DNA of 64,000 nucleotides from Ningiella ruwaisensis (GCF_004798935.1 NZ_RAHT01000004.1:124001-188000); one strand, 5' to 3'; shown: positions 1 to 9,588, counted from the first letter of the stretch. Made by a program: numbers and translations. The notes: a model not told the origin generated them from the letters alone.

Positions 1-2
1 GC

Positions 3-38
3 AAAAAGAAAGGTAAAAAGAAAGGTAAAAAGAAGGGT
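3..38 (+). repeat. 12-bp tandem repeat, three copies
   Basis: Three head-to-tail copies of AAAAAGAAAGGT (the third is AAAAAGAAGGGT) fill the left edge of the window. In the third frame they encode repeated Lys-Lys-Lys-Gly, so they are probably the coding repeat of a lysine-rich C-terminal tail whose gene starts outside the window. The copy number left of the window is unknown. Confidence 0.75.
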
Positions 39-86
39 AAATACCATGAGGCGTTTACGAGAACGCTAAAATTCTTTAATCTGTAA
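3..86 (+). CDS. C-terminal tail of a lysine-rich protein (partial)
   Basis: Frame 3 is open from the left edge to a TAA at 84-86. It reads a KKKG-repeat tail followed by KYHEAFTRTLKFFNL. Basic low-complexity tails of this kind occur on bacterial RNA helicases, pseudouridine synthases and other nucleic-acid-binding proteins, but the body of the protein is missing and the family cannot be named. Frame 1 is also open to a TAA at 67-69 and gives an Arg/Lys-rich tail, so the frame choice is uncertain; the regular KKKG pattern favours frame 3. Confidence 0.4.
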   Translation, partial: KKKGKKKGKKKGKYHEAFTRTLKFFNL

Positions 87-126
87 GCTGATTCTGTAGC
101 CTTCTGTTAAAGCTGAGTATGTATTG

Positions 127-987
127 ATGCCGCGGTGTGCCTTTTTAAGCACTGATAATCTTGAAAACTTCTTTGTTTACGACGATTTAGTTAAACCTTT
201 TCTCCGCAGGCTTGGCTGGGCTGTGGAAGACGTATCGTGGAAAAACAAATACATCGACTTTAATCAATTTGATTTGGTTATAGTGCGCAGCACTTGGGAC
301 TATCAAGATGACCCTGAAGCGTTTTTAGCATGCCTTGAAAAAATAGAGGCGTCATCTGCAAGACTGGAAAATCCCCTTGCCCTGATGCGATGGAACCTTT
401 CCAAGGCCTATTTGCGAGACTTACAAATGCAAGGCGTGTCTATACTTCCCACTTTGTGGCACAACACTTTTGACTTGGCATGTATCAATCAAGCGTTTGA
501 ATACTTTCAAACGCCAGAACTCATTATTAAGCCCTTAGTAAGTGCTAATGCCGACTTTACCTACCGTTTTTCACAAAACGACCAGCCGCTTATCTCAACT
601 TTTGAATCGCAATTTAAACATAAGCCATTTATGATCCAGGCATTTGAAACCTCAATTTTAGAAAATGGTGAATACTCACTTTTTTATTTTGCGGGTACCT
701 TCAGCCACGCTATTTGTAAAAAGCCTGCTGAGGGTGATTTTCGGGTTCAGGAGGAGCATGGTGGCCAAATCAAGGCGGTGCAAGTTTCTGAGGCTATGCT
801 GGAAATGGGACAAAACACAATGGCCGCACTTCCATACAATGCACTTTACGCAAGAGTTGATATGCTCGAAACGGCGCGCGGTTTGGCAATTATTGAGGTT
901 GAATTAATCGAGCCTTCGCTCTATTTCAACATGGATACAGATTCTGCCAAGCGCTTCGCAGATACTATACACAAATATTATGCGTAA
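127..987 (+). CDS. ATP-grasp family protein (RimK/DcsG-like ligase)
   Basis: A protein of about 286 residues resembling the ATP-grasp fold of glutathione synthetase, RimK and the cycloserine-pathway protein DcsG. Family-like features are an N-terminal Rossmann-like part (IVRSTWDYQ near residue 55), the nucleotide-binding lysine strand LIIKPLVSANA near 135-145, the GDFRVQEEHGG loop near 205, and the metal-binding end ARVDML...EVELIEPSLYF near 243-267. Such enzymes join a carboxylate to an amine using ATP, but the substrates here cannot be read from sequence. The ATG at 127 is chosen; a TTG directly upstream (124) is possible, and no strong ribosome binding site is visible for either. No partner gene lies nearby to indicate a pathway, so it may act alone. 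Confidence 0.75.
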   Translation: MPRCAFLSTDNLENFFVYDDLVKPFLRRLGWAVEDVSWKNKYIDFNQFDLVIVRSTWDYQDDPEAFLACLEKIEASSARLENPLALMRWNLSKAYLRDLQMQGVSILPTLWHNTFDLACINQAFEYFQTPELIIKPLVSANADFTYRFSQNDQPLISTFESQFKHKPFMIQAFETSILENGEYSLFYFAGTFSHAICKKPAEGDFRVQEEHGGQIKAVQVSEAMLEMGQNTMAALPYNALYARVDMLETARGLAIIEVELIEPSLYFNMDTDSAKRFADTIHKYYA

Positions 988-1102
988 ACGTCTCATGCAG
1001 GGCATCAAATGGTCGATATAAAGACATTAGGTGAGAAATCAGGTGTGTTTAGCTACTAAACCCCTTTTTATTCAGAGCGTCAACCTTAAAGGCAAATGTA
1101 GA

Positions 1103-1318
1103 ATGTTTTTTATTATCCGGGGCAAGCTTAACATCACGAACTATTTCGCATTCATGGTGCTTTCAACCCTGTTACTCGTTTCAGTGGTCATTGGCGCATA
1201 CTTGCTTCCCCACGACAAGTCTGGCGTGGCACTTACTATGGCCATATTAAGCGCGATATCTCTAGGTTGTAGCATGAAAGTCATCTCCATGACTCTTGAA
1301 CAGCCCATGGATGAATAA
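1103..1318 (+). CDS. Small two-helix membrane protein, unknown function
   Basis: A 71-residue protein if the ATG at 1103 is used. A longer frame opens at a GTG at 1031 (95 residues), but the extra N-terminus looks uninformative. Two hydrophobic stretches (FMVLSTLLLVSVVIGAYLL and ALTMAILSAISLGCSMKVI) suggest two membrane helices with a short loop. I do not recognise the family. It converges on ribA with 11 bases between the stop codons and has no obvious operon partner. Confidence 0.5.
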   Translation: MFFIIRGKLNITNYFAFMVLSTLLLVSVVIGAYLLPHDKSGVALTMAILSAISLGCSMKVISMTLEQPMDE

Positions 1319-1329
1319 TACTGGCTGAT

Positions 1330-1956
1330 TTATTTTAGTTTGTCGGGGTCAAAAGCGTGGCCAAGCTTGGATGTTTTCGTCATCAGGTAATGCTTGTTGT
1401 CTTTGGTCACTCCGTGGTCAATGGGTTTGCGCGAGACGACTTTGATACCCATGCCTTCTAATGCGACGACTTTTTTAGGGTTATTTGTCATCAACTCAAC
1501 TTGATTGACTCCCAAAGTCTCGAGCATTAATTTGCAAATACTATAATCACGCAAATCTGCATCAAAGCCGAGATGCTGATTGGCTTCTACAGTATCGAAT
1601 CCTTTATCTTGTAGGGCGTACGCTTTAATTTTATTTAATAAACCGATGCCTCGTCCTTCCTGTCTTAAATAGAGCAGCACGCCAGAACCGTGTGCAACGA
1701 TATTTTCCAAGGCGCGCTCAAGCTGAAAGCCACAATCACATCTCGTGCTAAACAGCGCATCTCCAGTCAAACATTCGCTATGAATACGAATTGGAACGAC
1801 ACTATCTTTATCCCAATCGCCGTACGATAAAGCCACATGCTCTTGCTGTGTTGCGGTTTCCACAAAACCGTGAATTTCAAAATCCCCATATCGGGTAGGT
1901 AACTTGGCTTTGCTTACAAATTGATAAGGCGATGTGCTTATGGTCATGATCATCAA
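1330..1956 (-). CDS. ribA: GTP cyclohydrolase II
   Basis: Opens the imidazole ring of GTP, releasing formate and pyrophosphate, to start riboflavin synthesis. The 208-residue length fits stand-alone RibA. The zinc-binding cysteines are present at residues 62, 73 and 75 ([15 protein letters not shown]), with the same spacing as the E. coli enzyme. The RQEGRGIGL substrate/catalytic loop follows at 98-106. It is not fused to RibB, and no other riboflavin gene is adjacent. The first residues (MMIM) offer three possible ATG starts within 12 bases. No FMN riboswitch-like leader was recognised upstream. Confidence 0.95.
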   Translation of the reverse strand: MMIMTISTSPYQFVSKAKLPTRYGDFEIHGFVETATQQEHVALSYGDWDKDSVVPIRIHSECLTGDALFSTRCDCGFQLERALENIVAHGSGVLLYLRQEGRGIGLLNKIKAYALQDKGFDTVEANQHLGFDADLRDYSICKLMLETLGVNQVELMTNNPKKVVALEGMGIKVVSRKPIDHGVTKDNKHYLMTKTSKLGHAFDPDKLK

Positions 1957-2006
1957 CTAAACTTCAGGAACTTCCTAATTTGGGGCACTTTTAATCTTTT
2001 CAATGC

Positions 2007-4940
2007 TCAGGTTTTTAATAGGTCGGAATAAGGGCGATATTGTGCCAGAGAATGAGGCTTGGCGATATAAAAACCCTGCGCAAAGTCTACGCCCAGTTTG
2101 CCGATTTGGACCATGATGTCCTTGCTTTCAACAAACTCAGCCACCGTTTTAATTTTCATGGCGTCTGCAACGTCACGTATTGACGTTACCATGGCAAGAT
2201 CAATCTTGTCGTGCAATATATCTCGGATAAAGTTACCGTCAATTTTCAAATAATCCACGGGAAGATGCTTTAAATAGCTATAGCTTGAAAATCCGGTTCC
2301 AAAATCATCTAACGCAAAGGTACAGCCAAGTTTCTTAAATTCTTTCATGAACTCAATTGCATCTTTGATTCGGATTATCGCCATGGTTTCGGTAACTTCA
2401 AAACACACCTTTTCATGGGGGATGAGATATTTTTCAAACGCGTTTAGTAAAAAGTAACGAAAATCCTCATCAGATAAAGAAAAGCCCGATAGATTGATAT
2501 TCACTTTACCCAATTGCTCAAGATACTCAGTATGAGAATTCAGCCAGGAAAAATAGCTTTCGATGACGACTTTATCGATTTTATGGCTGATGTTTGCTTT
2601 TTCTGCAGATGGCATAAAAAATTCTGGCGCAATGAGTGCGTTGTCACTCGTTCGCATGCGCACCAGAATTTCATAGTAGTCTTTTTCATCTGTTGAGTTA
2701 AGCGGGCGATAATGTTGATAAAACAACTCAAAGGATTCGTCTTTAAGAGCGCTTTTAACTTCATTTATCCAGTATAAATCCCGCTTATAACTTGAATCCA
2801 TACCCATATCAGGCGAATAAATGTGAATTTTGTCACGACCGTTTTCTTTTGCAATCAGACAGGCGGTATCGGCATAACTTAATAATTCCTCTGGGCTTGG
2901 GATGTCACTTTCATATCGGGCAATGCCGATACTGACGCTTTGCCGAAAACGGTGCTTATCCCACTTAAACTCAAAAGCTCGGACTTTTTCAAGAATTCTG
3001 ACAGACAAGTCACTTAACTGCGTTTCATCATCATACTCAATAAGCAAGCCAAATTGGTCGGCACTTAAGCGAGCAAAAGGATACTTGTCAGACACGACAT
3101 CAAAAAGCTCATGCGATAATTCTTTAATGAATATGTCACCGGCTGAGTGGCCGCAAGTGTCATTTATCAGCTTAAACTGATCTACGTCTATAAACACCAG
3201 GGCAAAATTCTGAGGTGTTTGTTCAAACTGCTGAATTCGCTCGTTCATTAGTTGCAGAAAGTAGCGTCGATTATACAGACCGGTGAGCTGATCATGGGAA
3301 TTAAGATACTGCAGATTAATTTGATGCAAGCGTCGTTCTGTAATATCAAACAAAGAACCAAATTGAAGCAGTTTTCCGTCAACCTTTTTTAACTGACAGG
3401 AAATGCTAAACCAAAACTCGGTCTCATCCTGTCGTTTGCCTTTAACCTCTTTGCCTAACACCGTCTGTTGAATACTTAGTTCACCCAACAACAAATCAGC
3501 GTCCTTCGAATTGACGAACAGATCGGATAAGCGCTGTACGTTCTTTAAAAACTGATCGCTGTTTTCATAGCCAAACAAAGCACAAATAGCAGGGTTTACG
3601 TGGATAAGCTCTCCTTTAGGCTCTGCTGTGTATAATCCCTCGGCGGCGTGCTGAAACAAGTCATTGTATTCTTGTAGCTGCGCAATTTTTTCCATTTGAT
3701 TACGAGACTTTAAGGCCTGAATGGACTGCTCTCGACTAATAATGGCGACCCCAATCAGCATGACACCCAAACAACTGAAAATAAAAGGATAGGGTGCTGA
3801 GTAAGATAAGTGACTGGTGTTGTTTAAAAGCGTATAAAGTTCTATTAAACCAACCAGGCCGAGCGCAATCCACCCTAGAAAATAAATAACCGCACTTCGA
3901 AGGTCCAGGCCTTTTCGATAGACCAGCGTTGCCAGTATTTTGCTGGCAAAAAAGACGCAAGAAAATAGAATGAGAGAGATTAGCTGGTAAAAGTCATTAA
4001 AAATAAAAATGCCGATTAAGGGAAACAGCAACATGACATAATGGGCTCGTAGCCATATGTCAGAAACCGGTTCAAACACAATCCGTGTAATTTTAATGGC
4101 GGCAAACAGCATGATCGTCAGGCTGATTGCGGTTAGCTCTGCTGCAAAGGCCGGCACTCTAAATAGCATCGGGAGAATGCCTTCAGTAGAAAGCATTGTG
4201 GTCATAGCGGCCGTTGCAAACACACAAAACCAAAAGCGAGACGGCGCATTACGCAAAATATAAGTCAGCAAAAAATAAGTGGCCAAAAGTGAGAGACCGC
4301 CACTCATGGCGCCCAGCAATATCAGTCTGATGCTAGCCTGCGCGGTGTAAGCTTCAGACTGCCATAATTCGATGGGTATAACAGATAAGCCATCATCCTG
4401 TATTTGCAGATAGACAGTGAGCGTGCTTGCACTTCGTGAATTAAATGACATCTTAAAGCCATTGCGGCTAAAACTGGCAGTGCTGATCCCGTCTTCCTGT
4501 AAACGCGAGGATTGCACTATCCTTAACTGTTCATCAAGCAGATAAGCCTCTGCTCTGTCGATAAAGGTATTTCCAGCAACTAAGGTGAGCAATTTATTAC
4601 TATCTGAGGGGTTGCTCACTGAAAATCTCAGCCAAAGTGATTTTCCAGAGGGAATATCCACAATTTCCTTGTGCGTTTGCCACTCTTGCTCTTTTAAGAC
4701 GTCTGATAACAAACGCGTTTCATCCGTGATAAGAAATTCCGCTTTTTGGGTTAGATTTAACACTTCCTCAAATGCGACATCAACCTTTGCTTGCTCAGTT
4801 TGCGCATTGGCATCAAACACCAGCATCGCCCAGACAGCGAGCATAAGGCCAGCAAACGGCAGATATTTAAACACATTTGCTGAGCATTTTGATGAAAATG
4901 CCAAGATAGCAATGCGATATAAAGCTAGGTTAATCGTCAT
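2007..4940 (-). CDS. 7TM-DISM / PAS / degenerate GGDEF / EAL c-di-GMP protein
   Basis: A 977-residue membrane signalling protein. In order: an N-terminal hydrophobic segment (about 25-45), an extracytoplasmic DISMED2-like sensor domain (about 60-195), a seven-helix DISM membrane region (about 205-405), PAS (about 425-535), GGDEF (about 545-710) and EAL (about 725-970). The GGDEF active-site signature reads SADQF, so cyclase activity is unlikely. The EAL motif reads EIL, but other catalytic blocks are kept: INLSG, FEVTET, LDDFGTGFSS, LKIDG and AEFVE. The sequence therefore suggests a c-di-GMP phosphodiesterase whose GGDEF half is regulatory. The ligand of the sensor domain is unknown. It is a single gene with no operon partner. 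Confidence 0.9.
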   Translation of the reverse strand: MTINLALYRIAILAFSSKCSANVFKYLPFAGLMLAVWAMLVFDANAQTEQAKVDVAFEEVLNLTQKAEFLITDETRLLSDVLKEQEWQTHKEIVDIPSGKSLWLRFSVSNPSDSNKLLTLVAGNTFIDRAEAYLLDEQLRIVQSSRLQEDGISTASFSRNGFKMSFNSRSASTLTVYLQIQDDGLSVIPIELWQSEAYTAQASIRLILLGAMSGGLSLLATYFLLTYILRNAPSRFWFCVFATAAMTTMLSTEGILPMLFRVPAFAAELTAISLTIMLFAAIKITRIVFEPVSDIWLRAHYVMLLFPLIGIFIFNDFYQLISLILFSCVFFASKILATLVYRKGLDLRSAVIYFLGWIALGLVGLIELYTLLNNTSHLSYSAPYPFIFSCLGVMLIGVAIISREQSIQALKSRNQMEKIAQLQEYNDLFQHAAEGLYTAEPKGELIHVNPAICALFGYENSDQFLKNVQRLSDLFVNSKDADLLLGELSIQQTVLGKEVKGKRQDETEFWFSISCQLKKVDGKLLQFGSLFDITERRLHQINLQYLNSHDQLTGLYNRRYFLQLMNERIQQFEQTPQNFALVFIDVDQFKLINDTCGHSAGDIFIKELSHELFDVVSDKYPFARLSADQFGLLIEYDDETQLSDLSVRILEKVRAFEFKWDKHRFRQSVSIGIARYESDIPSPEELLSYADTACLIAKENGRDKIHIYSPDMGMDSSYKRDLYWINEVKSALKDESFELFYQHYRPLNSTDEKDYYEILVRMRTSDNALIAPEFFMPSAEKANISHKIDKVVIESYFSWLNSHTEYLEQLGKVNINLSGFSLSDEDFRYFLLNAFEKYLIPHEKVCFEVTETMAIIRIKDAIEFMKEFKKLGCTFALDDFGTGFSSYSYLKHLPVDYLKIDGNFIRDILHDKIDLAMVTSIRDVADAMKIKTVAEFVESKDIMVQIGKLGVDFAQGFYIAKPHSLAQYRPYSDLLKT

Positions 4941-5229
4941 TCAATCAGTCTTTACTTCCGAGGTTGACGGTATGTCTTGCGTAGCAACTTTTGGATAATA
5001 GCAGAAATTCATGGACTTATAACACTATCATGACGCCTGAACGAAAAAACATACCGTATGGCAATGAATAGTGGAATAACTAACTTAAACAGAGTGAAGC
5101 AATCCTTGTTTGTAATGAGCACGACAACGCCATGGAAGCTTTACGAGTGATACTCAAGCCGAAAGCTATGATATGCTTAGTGGCGAATGAGTAAGGTATC
5201 ACAATCATCAATACGCTTTGGGGGTGAAC

Positions 5230-5619
5230 ATGGGCTGTACTAGTTTTCTTTTGAACGTCATTTATGTGAAAAAAACAGTAAAAGCCTTAAGTCTGTCAAT
5301 CTTGGGTTTAATTGCCTTGCTGTTTTTAGGTGGCTGTAGTCAGGGAGCGGCGTCTGGCAACATTGAAGCCGGTGAAGAAAAATCGGCAATATGCGCGCAG
5401 TGTCACGGACGAAACGGGATTTCAATTGTGCCCATCTATCCTAATTTGGCCGGTCAAAAAGAGCAGTACCTTGTCCTCTCACTGAAGGCATATCGTTCAG
5501 GCGAACGGGTTAATATGGCGATGACTCCGCACGCCCGCAAGCTTTCTGATGAAGACATTGCTGATCTTGCTGCCTATTACGCAAATATGGACCCGCGGGG
5601 CGCAGATGCTGCTCAGTAA
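5230..5619 (+). CDS. Cytochrome c lipoprotein (c553-type)
   Basis: A small single-heme c-type cytochrome. The heme-attachment motif CAQCH is present, and a downstream Met in MAMTPHA is a plausible distal ligand. The N-terminus has a long hydrophobic stretch ending in LGGC, a lipobox, so the protein should be anchored to a membrane and face the periplasm. The ATG at 5230 is preferred because GGGGGTG lies just upstream; a GTG at 5266 would give a more ordinary short signal peptide, and TTG 5218 extends the frame. It probably carries electrons in a respiratory or sulfur-oxidising chain, but no partner enzyme is adjacent. Confidence 0.85.
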   Translation: MGCTSFLLNVIYVKKTVKALSLSILGLIALLFLGGCSQGAASGNIEAGEEKSAICAQCHGRNGISIVPIYPNLAGQKEQYLVLSLKAYRSGERVNMAMTPHARKLSDEDIADLAAYYANMDPRGADAAQ

Positions 5620-5678
5620 TACAATTTACTGACAGTTGATTATATTTTATGTAATACAAGCCGAAACTTTTTTATATG

Positions 5679-5714
5679 CTTTTCTATAAACTTTTCTATG
5701 TACTTTTCTATATA
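5679..5714 (+). repeat. 12-bp tandem repeat, three copies (CTTTTCTATRWA)
   Basis: Three adjacent units, CTTTTCTATAAA, CTTTTCTATGTA and CTTTTCTATATA, lie between the cytochrome and glutathione transferase genes. They are followed at once by two copies of GCAAAAAG (from 5719 and 5729). The array is about 80 bases upstream of the transferase start and could be promoter-associated or simple slippage-prone DNA. Confidence 0.8.
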
Positions 5715-5794
5715 TTTTGCAAAAAGTTGCAAAAAGCAAACCAAAACTACGCATTAATAGTAAGCAAGTAACACCTCACTAGTTGGAAGAATAC

Positions 5795-6487
5795 ATGTTT
5801 ACGCTTCACCATTTACAAGATTCACGTTCTCAGCGCATTGTTTGGCTTTTTGAGTTGATGGGAGCCGATTACGACATTAAAGCTTATAAGCGCGACCCGA
5901 AAACCAGCCTTGCGCCAGAATCATTTAAAAAACTACATCCTTTGGGCTCAGCACCGCTAGTTTCATTCAACGACGAGACCATAGCCGAATCTGGTGCAAT
6001 CTGTGAATTTGTGCTGACTAAAGCAGGTAAACAGGCGGATGCTGTATCGGCAAAAGAGCGTTTGCTTTGTTTGCATGACGAAGATAAACACTTAAAGGTA
6101 CAGTTCTGGTCACATTACAGTGAAGGAAGCTTTTTACCTCCTCTTGTTACTGCGATGGTATTAAATAAAGCTCGAGCCAAAGCAAAACCCTTTTTTGTTA
6201 AGTTTATTGCCAATAAGATCATTGATGCCATTATGGATGCCTACTTTGACAAAGTCATTAAGCGCAACCTTAAATTTGTAGAATCCCATCTTGAAGGCAA
6301 GACGTTTTTTGTGGGCGACGAGCCGACGGTAGCAGACGTGCAAATGAGTTTTGGCTTGGAAGCTTTGGAAAAAAGTGGAAAGCTCTCTTCTTTTCCGAAT
6401 ATGACAGCCTATGTGGCAAGATTGCACGCAATGCCATCTTATCGAAAGGCGATGGAAAAAATGGCTGCTGCGGAAGCGAGCTTATAA
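5795..6487 (+). CDS. Glutathione S-transferase family protein
   Basis: A 230-residue protein with the two-domain glutathione transferase layout. The N-terminal thioredoxin-like domain holds DSRSQRIVWLFELMG, a cis-proline region (GSAPLVSF) and the glutathione-contacting ESGAICEF. The C-terminal helical domain has the usual VADVQMSFGLEAL segment near 185. Likely roles are conjugation or reduction reactions with glutathione in the cytoplasm; the substrate is unknown. The ATG at 5795 is preferred over TTG 5783 because GGAAGA lies a few bases upstream and the protein then begins at the first strand of the fold. It converges on recQ. Confidence 0.88.
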   Translation: MFTLHHLQDSRSQRIVWLFELMGADYDIKAYKRDPKTSLAPESFKKLHPLGSAPLVSFNDETIAESGAICEFVLTKAGKQADAVSAKERLLCLHDEDKHLKVQFWSHYSEGSFLPPLVTAMVLNKARAKAKPFFVKFIANKIIDAIMDAYFDKVIKRNLKFVESHLEGKTFFVGDEPTVADVQMSFGLEALEKSGKLSSFPNMTAYVARLHAMPSYRKAMEKMAAAEASL

Positions 6488-6517
6488 AATAGAGTTTTTC
6501 AGGTACGCGTGCGCTTA

Positions 6518-8353
6518 CTAACGTGATGCCTGATATTCTTTAATTAAGCTAATGAATGCGTCACCATACGATTCTAATTTCTTCTCTCCTACGCCAGTTA
6601 CACTTAAAAACGCGCTGGGTGTTGTAGGTTGTATTCGTGTCATATCAGCTAAACTGGCATCGCTGAAAATAATGAATGCCGGCATATCCACTTCTTCTGA
6701 TATGCGCTTTCGTAGCGCTTTTAATTTCTCAAAGAGTTTTGAGTCAACGTTACTTGGGACATATTTATCTTTTTTGCTCTGCGTAACTGAAAACTTAGGT
6801 ACAGCCAGTTCAAGCCGCCTCTCACCTTTTAACACGCCGCGTGCTGAAGAGGTGAGGCATAAAATTCCGTTTCGCGTCATATCAATTCGAATAAGACCAA
6901 CGTGGATTAATTGCTGAATAATGTTGTGCCAGTAATTTTCGCTTTGCGATTTCCCAATCCCGTAAGTAGAGAGTCTGTCATGCCCGTGTTCAAGAATTCT
7001 CTTATGCTTTAAGCCACGTAAAACATCAATAACGTGCTGCGCTCCTGTATCCAGTTTAAGTCGATATATGCAGGAAAGCACTTTTTGAGCATCAACGCTG
7101 GCATCAAACATCTTGGGCGGGTCGAGGCAAATATCGCAATTTCCACACGGCGTATCACGATAGTCAGCGAAATAATTCAGTAACACCTGGCGTCGACAGG
7201 TTTGCGCTTCGGCAAATGCTTCCATGGCCTCGAACTTTTGCATCTCAACCGCAAAGCGTTCTGGTGAACTGCCATCTGCAATCCACTTTTTAATTCTGGC
7301 GCCGTCACGTTCATCATAGAGCAATAAAGCTTCAGCAGGCAATCCATCGCGTCCAGCTCGCCCTGTCTCTTGATAAAAGGCTTCGACTGAACGCGGGACA
7401 TCGTGATGCACAACAAAGCGAACGTTCGATTTATTGATCCCCATGCCAAAAGCAACTGTGGCAACTACAACCTGAAGCTTGTCTTTAAGAAACTGGTTTT
7501 GCACCAATTCGCGCATTTCAGACTCGCGGCCTGCATGATAGGCATCACATCGAATACCGGCCATTCGCAACTTTGCGCTTAATTCGTCGACCTTTTTCCG
7601 ACTTCCACAATATACAATTCCGCTGTTATTTCCTTGCTGACGAACAAACGCTAAAACCTGCTCATAACCCTTATACTTTCTTAAAAGATTATATTTAATA
7701 TTTGGGCGATCAAAGCCTCCCTTGTAAACAAAGGCATCGGGCATGTTGAGTTGATATTGAATATCCTGCTGTGTGGCCAAATCAGCGGTGGCCGTGAGCG
7801 CCATCATCGGAACATCAGGAAAAACGTGCTTCAACTGACCAAGGTTACGATAGTCCTGTCGAAAGTCATGGCCCCAATGGCTGACGCAGTGCGCTTCATC
7901 AATCGCTATGAGCGATATATTCAGTTGACGAAGCTGATTTAAAAAATAAGGTTGTAAGGCCCGTTCGGGAGCAAGGTAAAGTAAATCAATTTCGCCCGAC
8001 TTCAGTTTCGCTATTGTTGCTGCCGCGACTTCTGGTGTTAAAGACGAATTTAAATACGCCGCGCTTACCCCTTGTTCTTTGAGTTGTTGCACTTGGTCCT
8101 GCATTAATGAAATAAGCGGCGAAATTACAAGCGTAAGACCATCTAACACTAAAGCAGGAACTTGATAACACAAGGATTTACCGCCGCCAGTGGGCAATAA
8201 AATTAAGCTGTCATTCCCGATTAGCGCTTGCTCAAGCACCTCCCACTGTCCTTCGCGAAAGCTATCGTAGCCAAAGCTCTGCTTAAGAACATTTAAAGCT
8301 TGCTTGTAAAGCGCTGTATTAATTTCGGGGATGGCGGTACTGGCTGCGTGCAC
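6518..8353 (-). CDS. recQ: ATP-dependent DNA helicase RecQ
   Basis: A 3'-5' DNA helicase of recombination and replication-fork repair, 611 residues, matching the full bacterial length. Walker A (TGGGKS) is at 55-60 and the DEAH box with the aromatic-rich loop (DEAHCVSHWGHDF) near 149-160. The motif VI region QETGRAGRDG is intact. The zinc-binding cysteines sit in a CRRQ...CGNCDIC cluster, followed by the winged helix and a C-terminal HRDC domain. It is a single gene, divergent from rarD. No LexA box was seen in its upstream region. Confidence 0.97.
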   Translation of the reverse strand: MHAASTAIPEINTALYKQALNVLKQSFGYDSFREGQWEVLEQALIGNDSLILLPTGGGKSLCYQVPALVLDGLTLVISPLISLMQDQVQQLKEQGVSAAYLNSSLTPEVAAATIAKLKSGEIDLLYLAPERALQPYFLNQLRQLNISLIAIDEAHCVSHWGHDFRQDYRNLGQLKHVFPDVPMMALTATADLATQQDIQYQLNMPDAFVYKGGFDRPNIKYNLLRKYKGYEQVLAFVRQQGNNSGIVYCGSRKKVDELSAKLRMAGIRCDAYHAGRESEMRELVQNQFLKDKLQVVVATVAFGMGINKSNVRFVVHHDVPRSVEAFYQETGRAGRDGLPAEALLLYDERDGARIKKWIADGSSPERFAVEMQKFEAMEAFAEAQTCRRQVLLNYFADYRDTPCGNCDICLDPPKMFDASVDAQKVLSCIYRLKLDTGAQHVIDVLRGLKHKRILEHGHDRLSTYGIGKSQSENYWHNIIQQLIHVGLIRIDMTRNGILCLTSSARGVLKGERRLELAVPKFSVTQSKKDKYVPSNVDSKLFEKLKALRKRISEEVDMPAFIIFSDASLADMTRIQPTTPSAFLSVTGVGEKKLESYGDAFISLIKEYQASR

Positions 8354-8660
8354 GTTTTTTCTTTTTTTAGTAAATGTTGTAAGAGCGTGTTCTAGTGTAC
8401 CGTTTTAGAAGCTGAAAATCATGGTGTCCGCGAGATCAGTTTACAAGAATTTTAAGAAGAGACCTTACTTGCTATCCATATATGCTATCGCATTCTTTCA
8501 TTTGCTTATAATCAGCCTTTGCTTCACAATCCGCGCTACCTGAAACTTGGCAGTTAACGTGCAGTTAACGTGCAGTTTACAGCATCACATGGTTAATTTG
8601 CTTAGCTGTTTTTTTAAAAGATACCGTTTTGTATCAGATGAATTTCGATGGAGCCTTTCG
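8354..8660. other. Divergent intergenic region, recQ and rarD
   Basis: This 307-base stretch separates the recQ and rarD starts and should hold both promoters. It contains 2.5 copies of the 11-bp unit CAGTTAACGTG (8551-8580). The rarD frame stays open through its right part, from 8547, but the translated sequence there looks non-coding. I see no RNA gene or convincing operator. Confidence 0.5.
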
Positions 8661-9578
8661 TTGAGCGATAATCAACAAACCCGAGCCGGCGTATTGTTTG
8701 CCATTGCTGCCTATACGATGTGGGGTATTGCACCTATTTATTTTAAAGCGCTGACTTTTATTCCCGCGGCAGAAATTTTGATGCATCGCGTTGTCTGGTC
8801 GGTGCTTGTGCTGGTATTACTTATTGTTGGTCTTAAATCAATTGGTAAGGTGCAAAGTGCGCTACGTTCACCTCGCGTCATATTGACGCTTTTTGTCGCG
8901 GGTATCCTGCTAGCAGGCAATTGGCTTTTATTTATTTGGGCAGTTAATAACGATCATTTGTTGGAAGCAAGTTTGGGGTACTACATAAATCCGCTTATCA
9001 ATGTCTTTTTAGGGCGATTATTTTTAGGTGAACGCTTAAATCGCGTACAGCAGCTTGCGGTGGCGATTGCCATGATTGGAGTGGGGCTACTGGTGATTTC
9101 ATACGGACAGCTGCCCTGGATTGCACTTACCTTGGCAAGCAGTTTTAGTATCTACGGGTTATTGCGAAAACAAGTGGCTGTTGATTCCATGCCAGGTTTG
9201 TTCATTGAAACATCGATGATGCTCCCTGCTGCGCTTATTTACTGGTTATTTTTTGCCAGCGATACCGCTAACTTAAGTCAAAACAGCCTATCTTTAAACG
9301 CATTGTTGTTATTTGCCGGTGTGCTCACTACAGCGCCCCTTCTATGCTTTACCGCTGCAGCCAGGCGGATAAAGTATTCGACTTTGGGCATGTTTCAATA
9401 CATCGGTCCGAGTTTGATGTTTTTGCTTGCCATCCTTGTTTATGATGAACCTATGAGTGAAGCAAGGCTACTGACTTTTGCCTTGGTTTGGAGCGCATTA
9501 GCGATGTACACTTACGACTCAGTTAATCGTATGCGTAAAGAGCGGAAAATAAAACGTCAGGCTCAACGACCTGTTTAA
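8661..9578 (+). CDS. rarD: EamA-family transporter RarD
   Basis: An inner-membrane drug/metabolite-superfamily transporter of about 305 residues with ten predicted hydrophobic segments in two EamA repeats. The opening AAYTMWGIAPIYFKAL is characteristic of RarD, as is the LEASLGYYINPLINVFLG segment. The transported compound is unknown; the name comes from a chloramphenicol-sensitivity phenotype. The frame extends upstream to 8547, but TTG at 8661 is chosen because GATGGAG lies eight bases before it and homologues begin close to this point. It ends ten bases before the stop of a convergent solute-binding protein gene. Confidence 0.88.
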   Translation: MSDNQQTRAGVLFAIAAYTMWGIAPIYFKALTFIPAAEILMHRVVWSVLVLVLLIVGLKSIGKVQSALRSPRVILTLFVAGILLAGNWLLFIWAVNNDHLLEASLGYYINPLINVFLGRLFLGERLNRVQQLAVAIAMIGVGLLVISYGQLPWIALTLASSFSIYGLLRKQVAVDSMPGLFIETSMMLPAALIYWLFFASDTANLSQNSLSLNALLLFAGVLTTAPLLCFTAAARRIKYSTLGMFQYIGPSLMFLLAILVYDEPMSEARLLTFALVWSALAMYTYDSVNRMRKERKIKRQAQRPV

Positions 9579-9588
9579 GACGCCTTTT

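Noticed and set aside
4585-4998. 137-codon frame on the plus strand opposite the c-di-GMP gene
   Set aside because: It lies antisense to well-conserved coding sequence, has no domain features, and its translation looks random.
8547-8660. N-terminal extension of RarD from 8547
   Set aside because: The extra 38 residues do not resemble the family and fall on a repeat; TTG 8661 has a suitable ribosome binding site.
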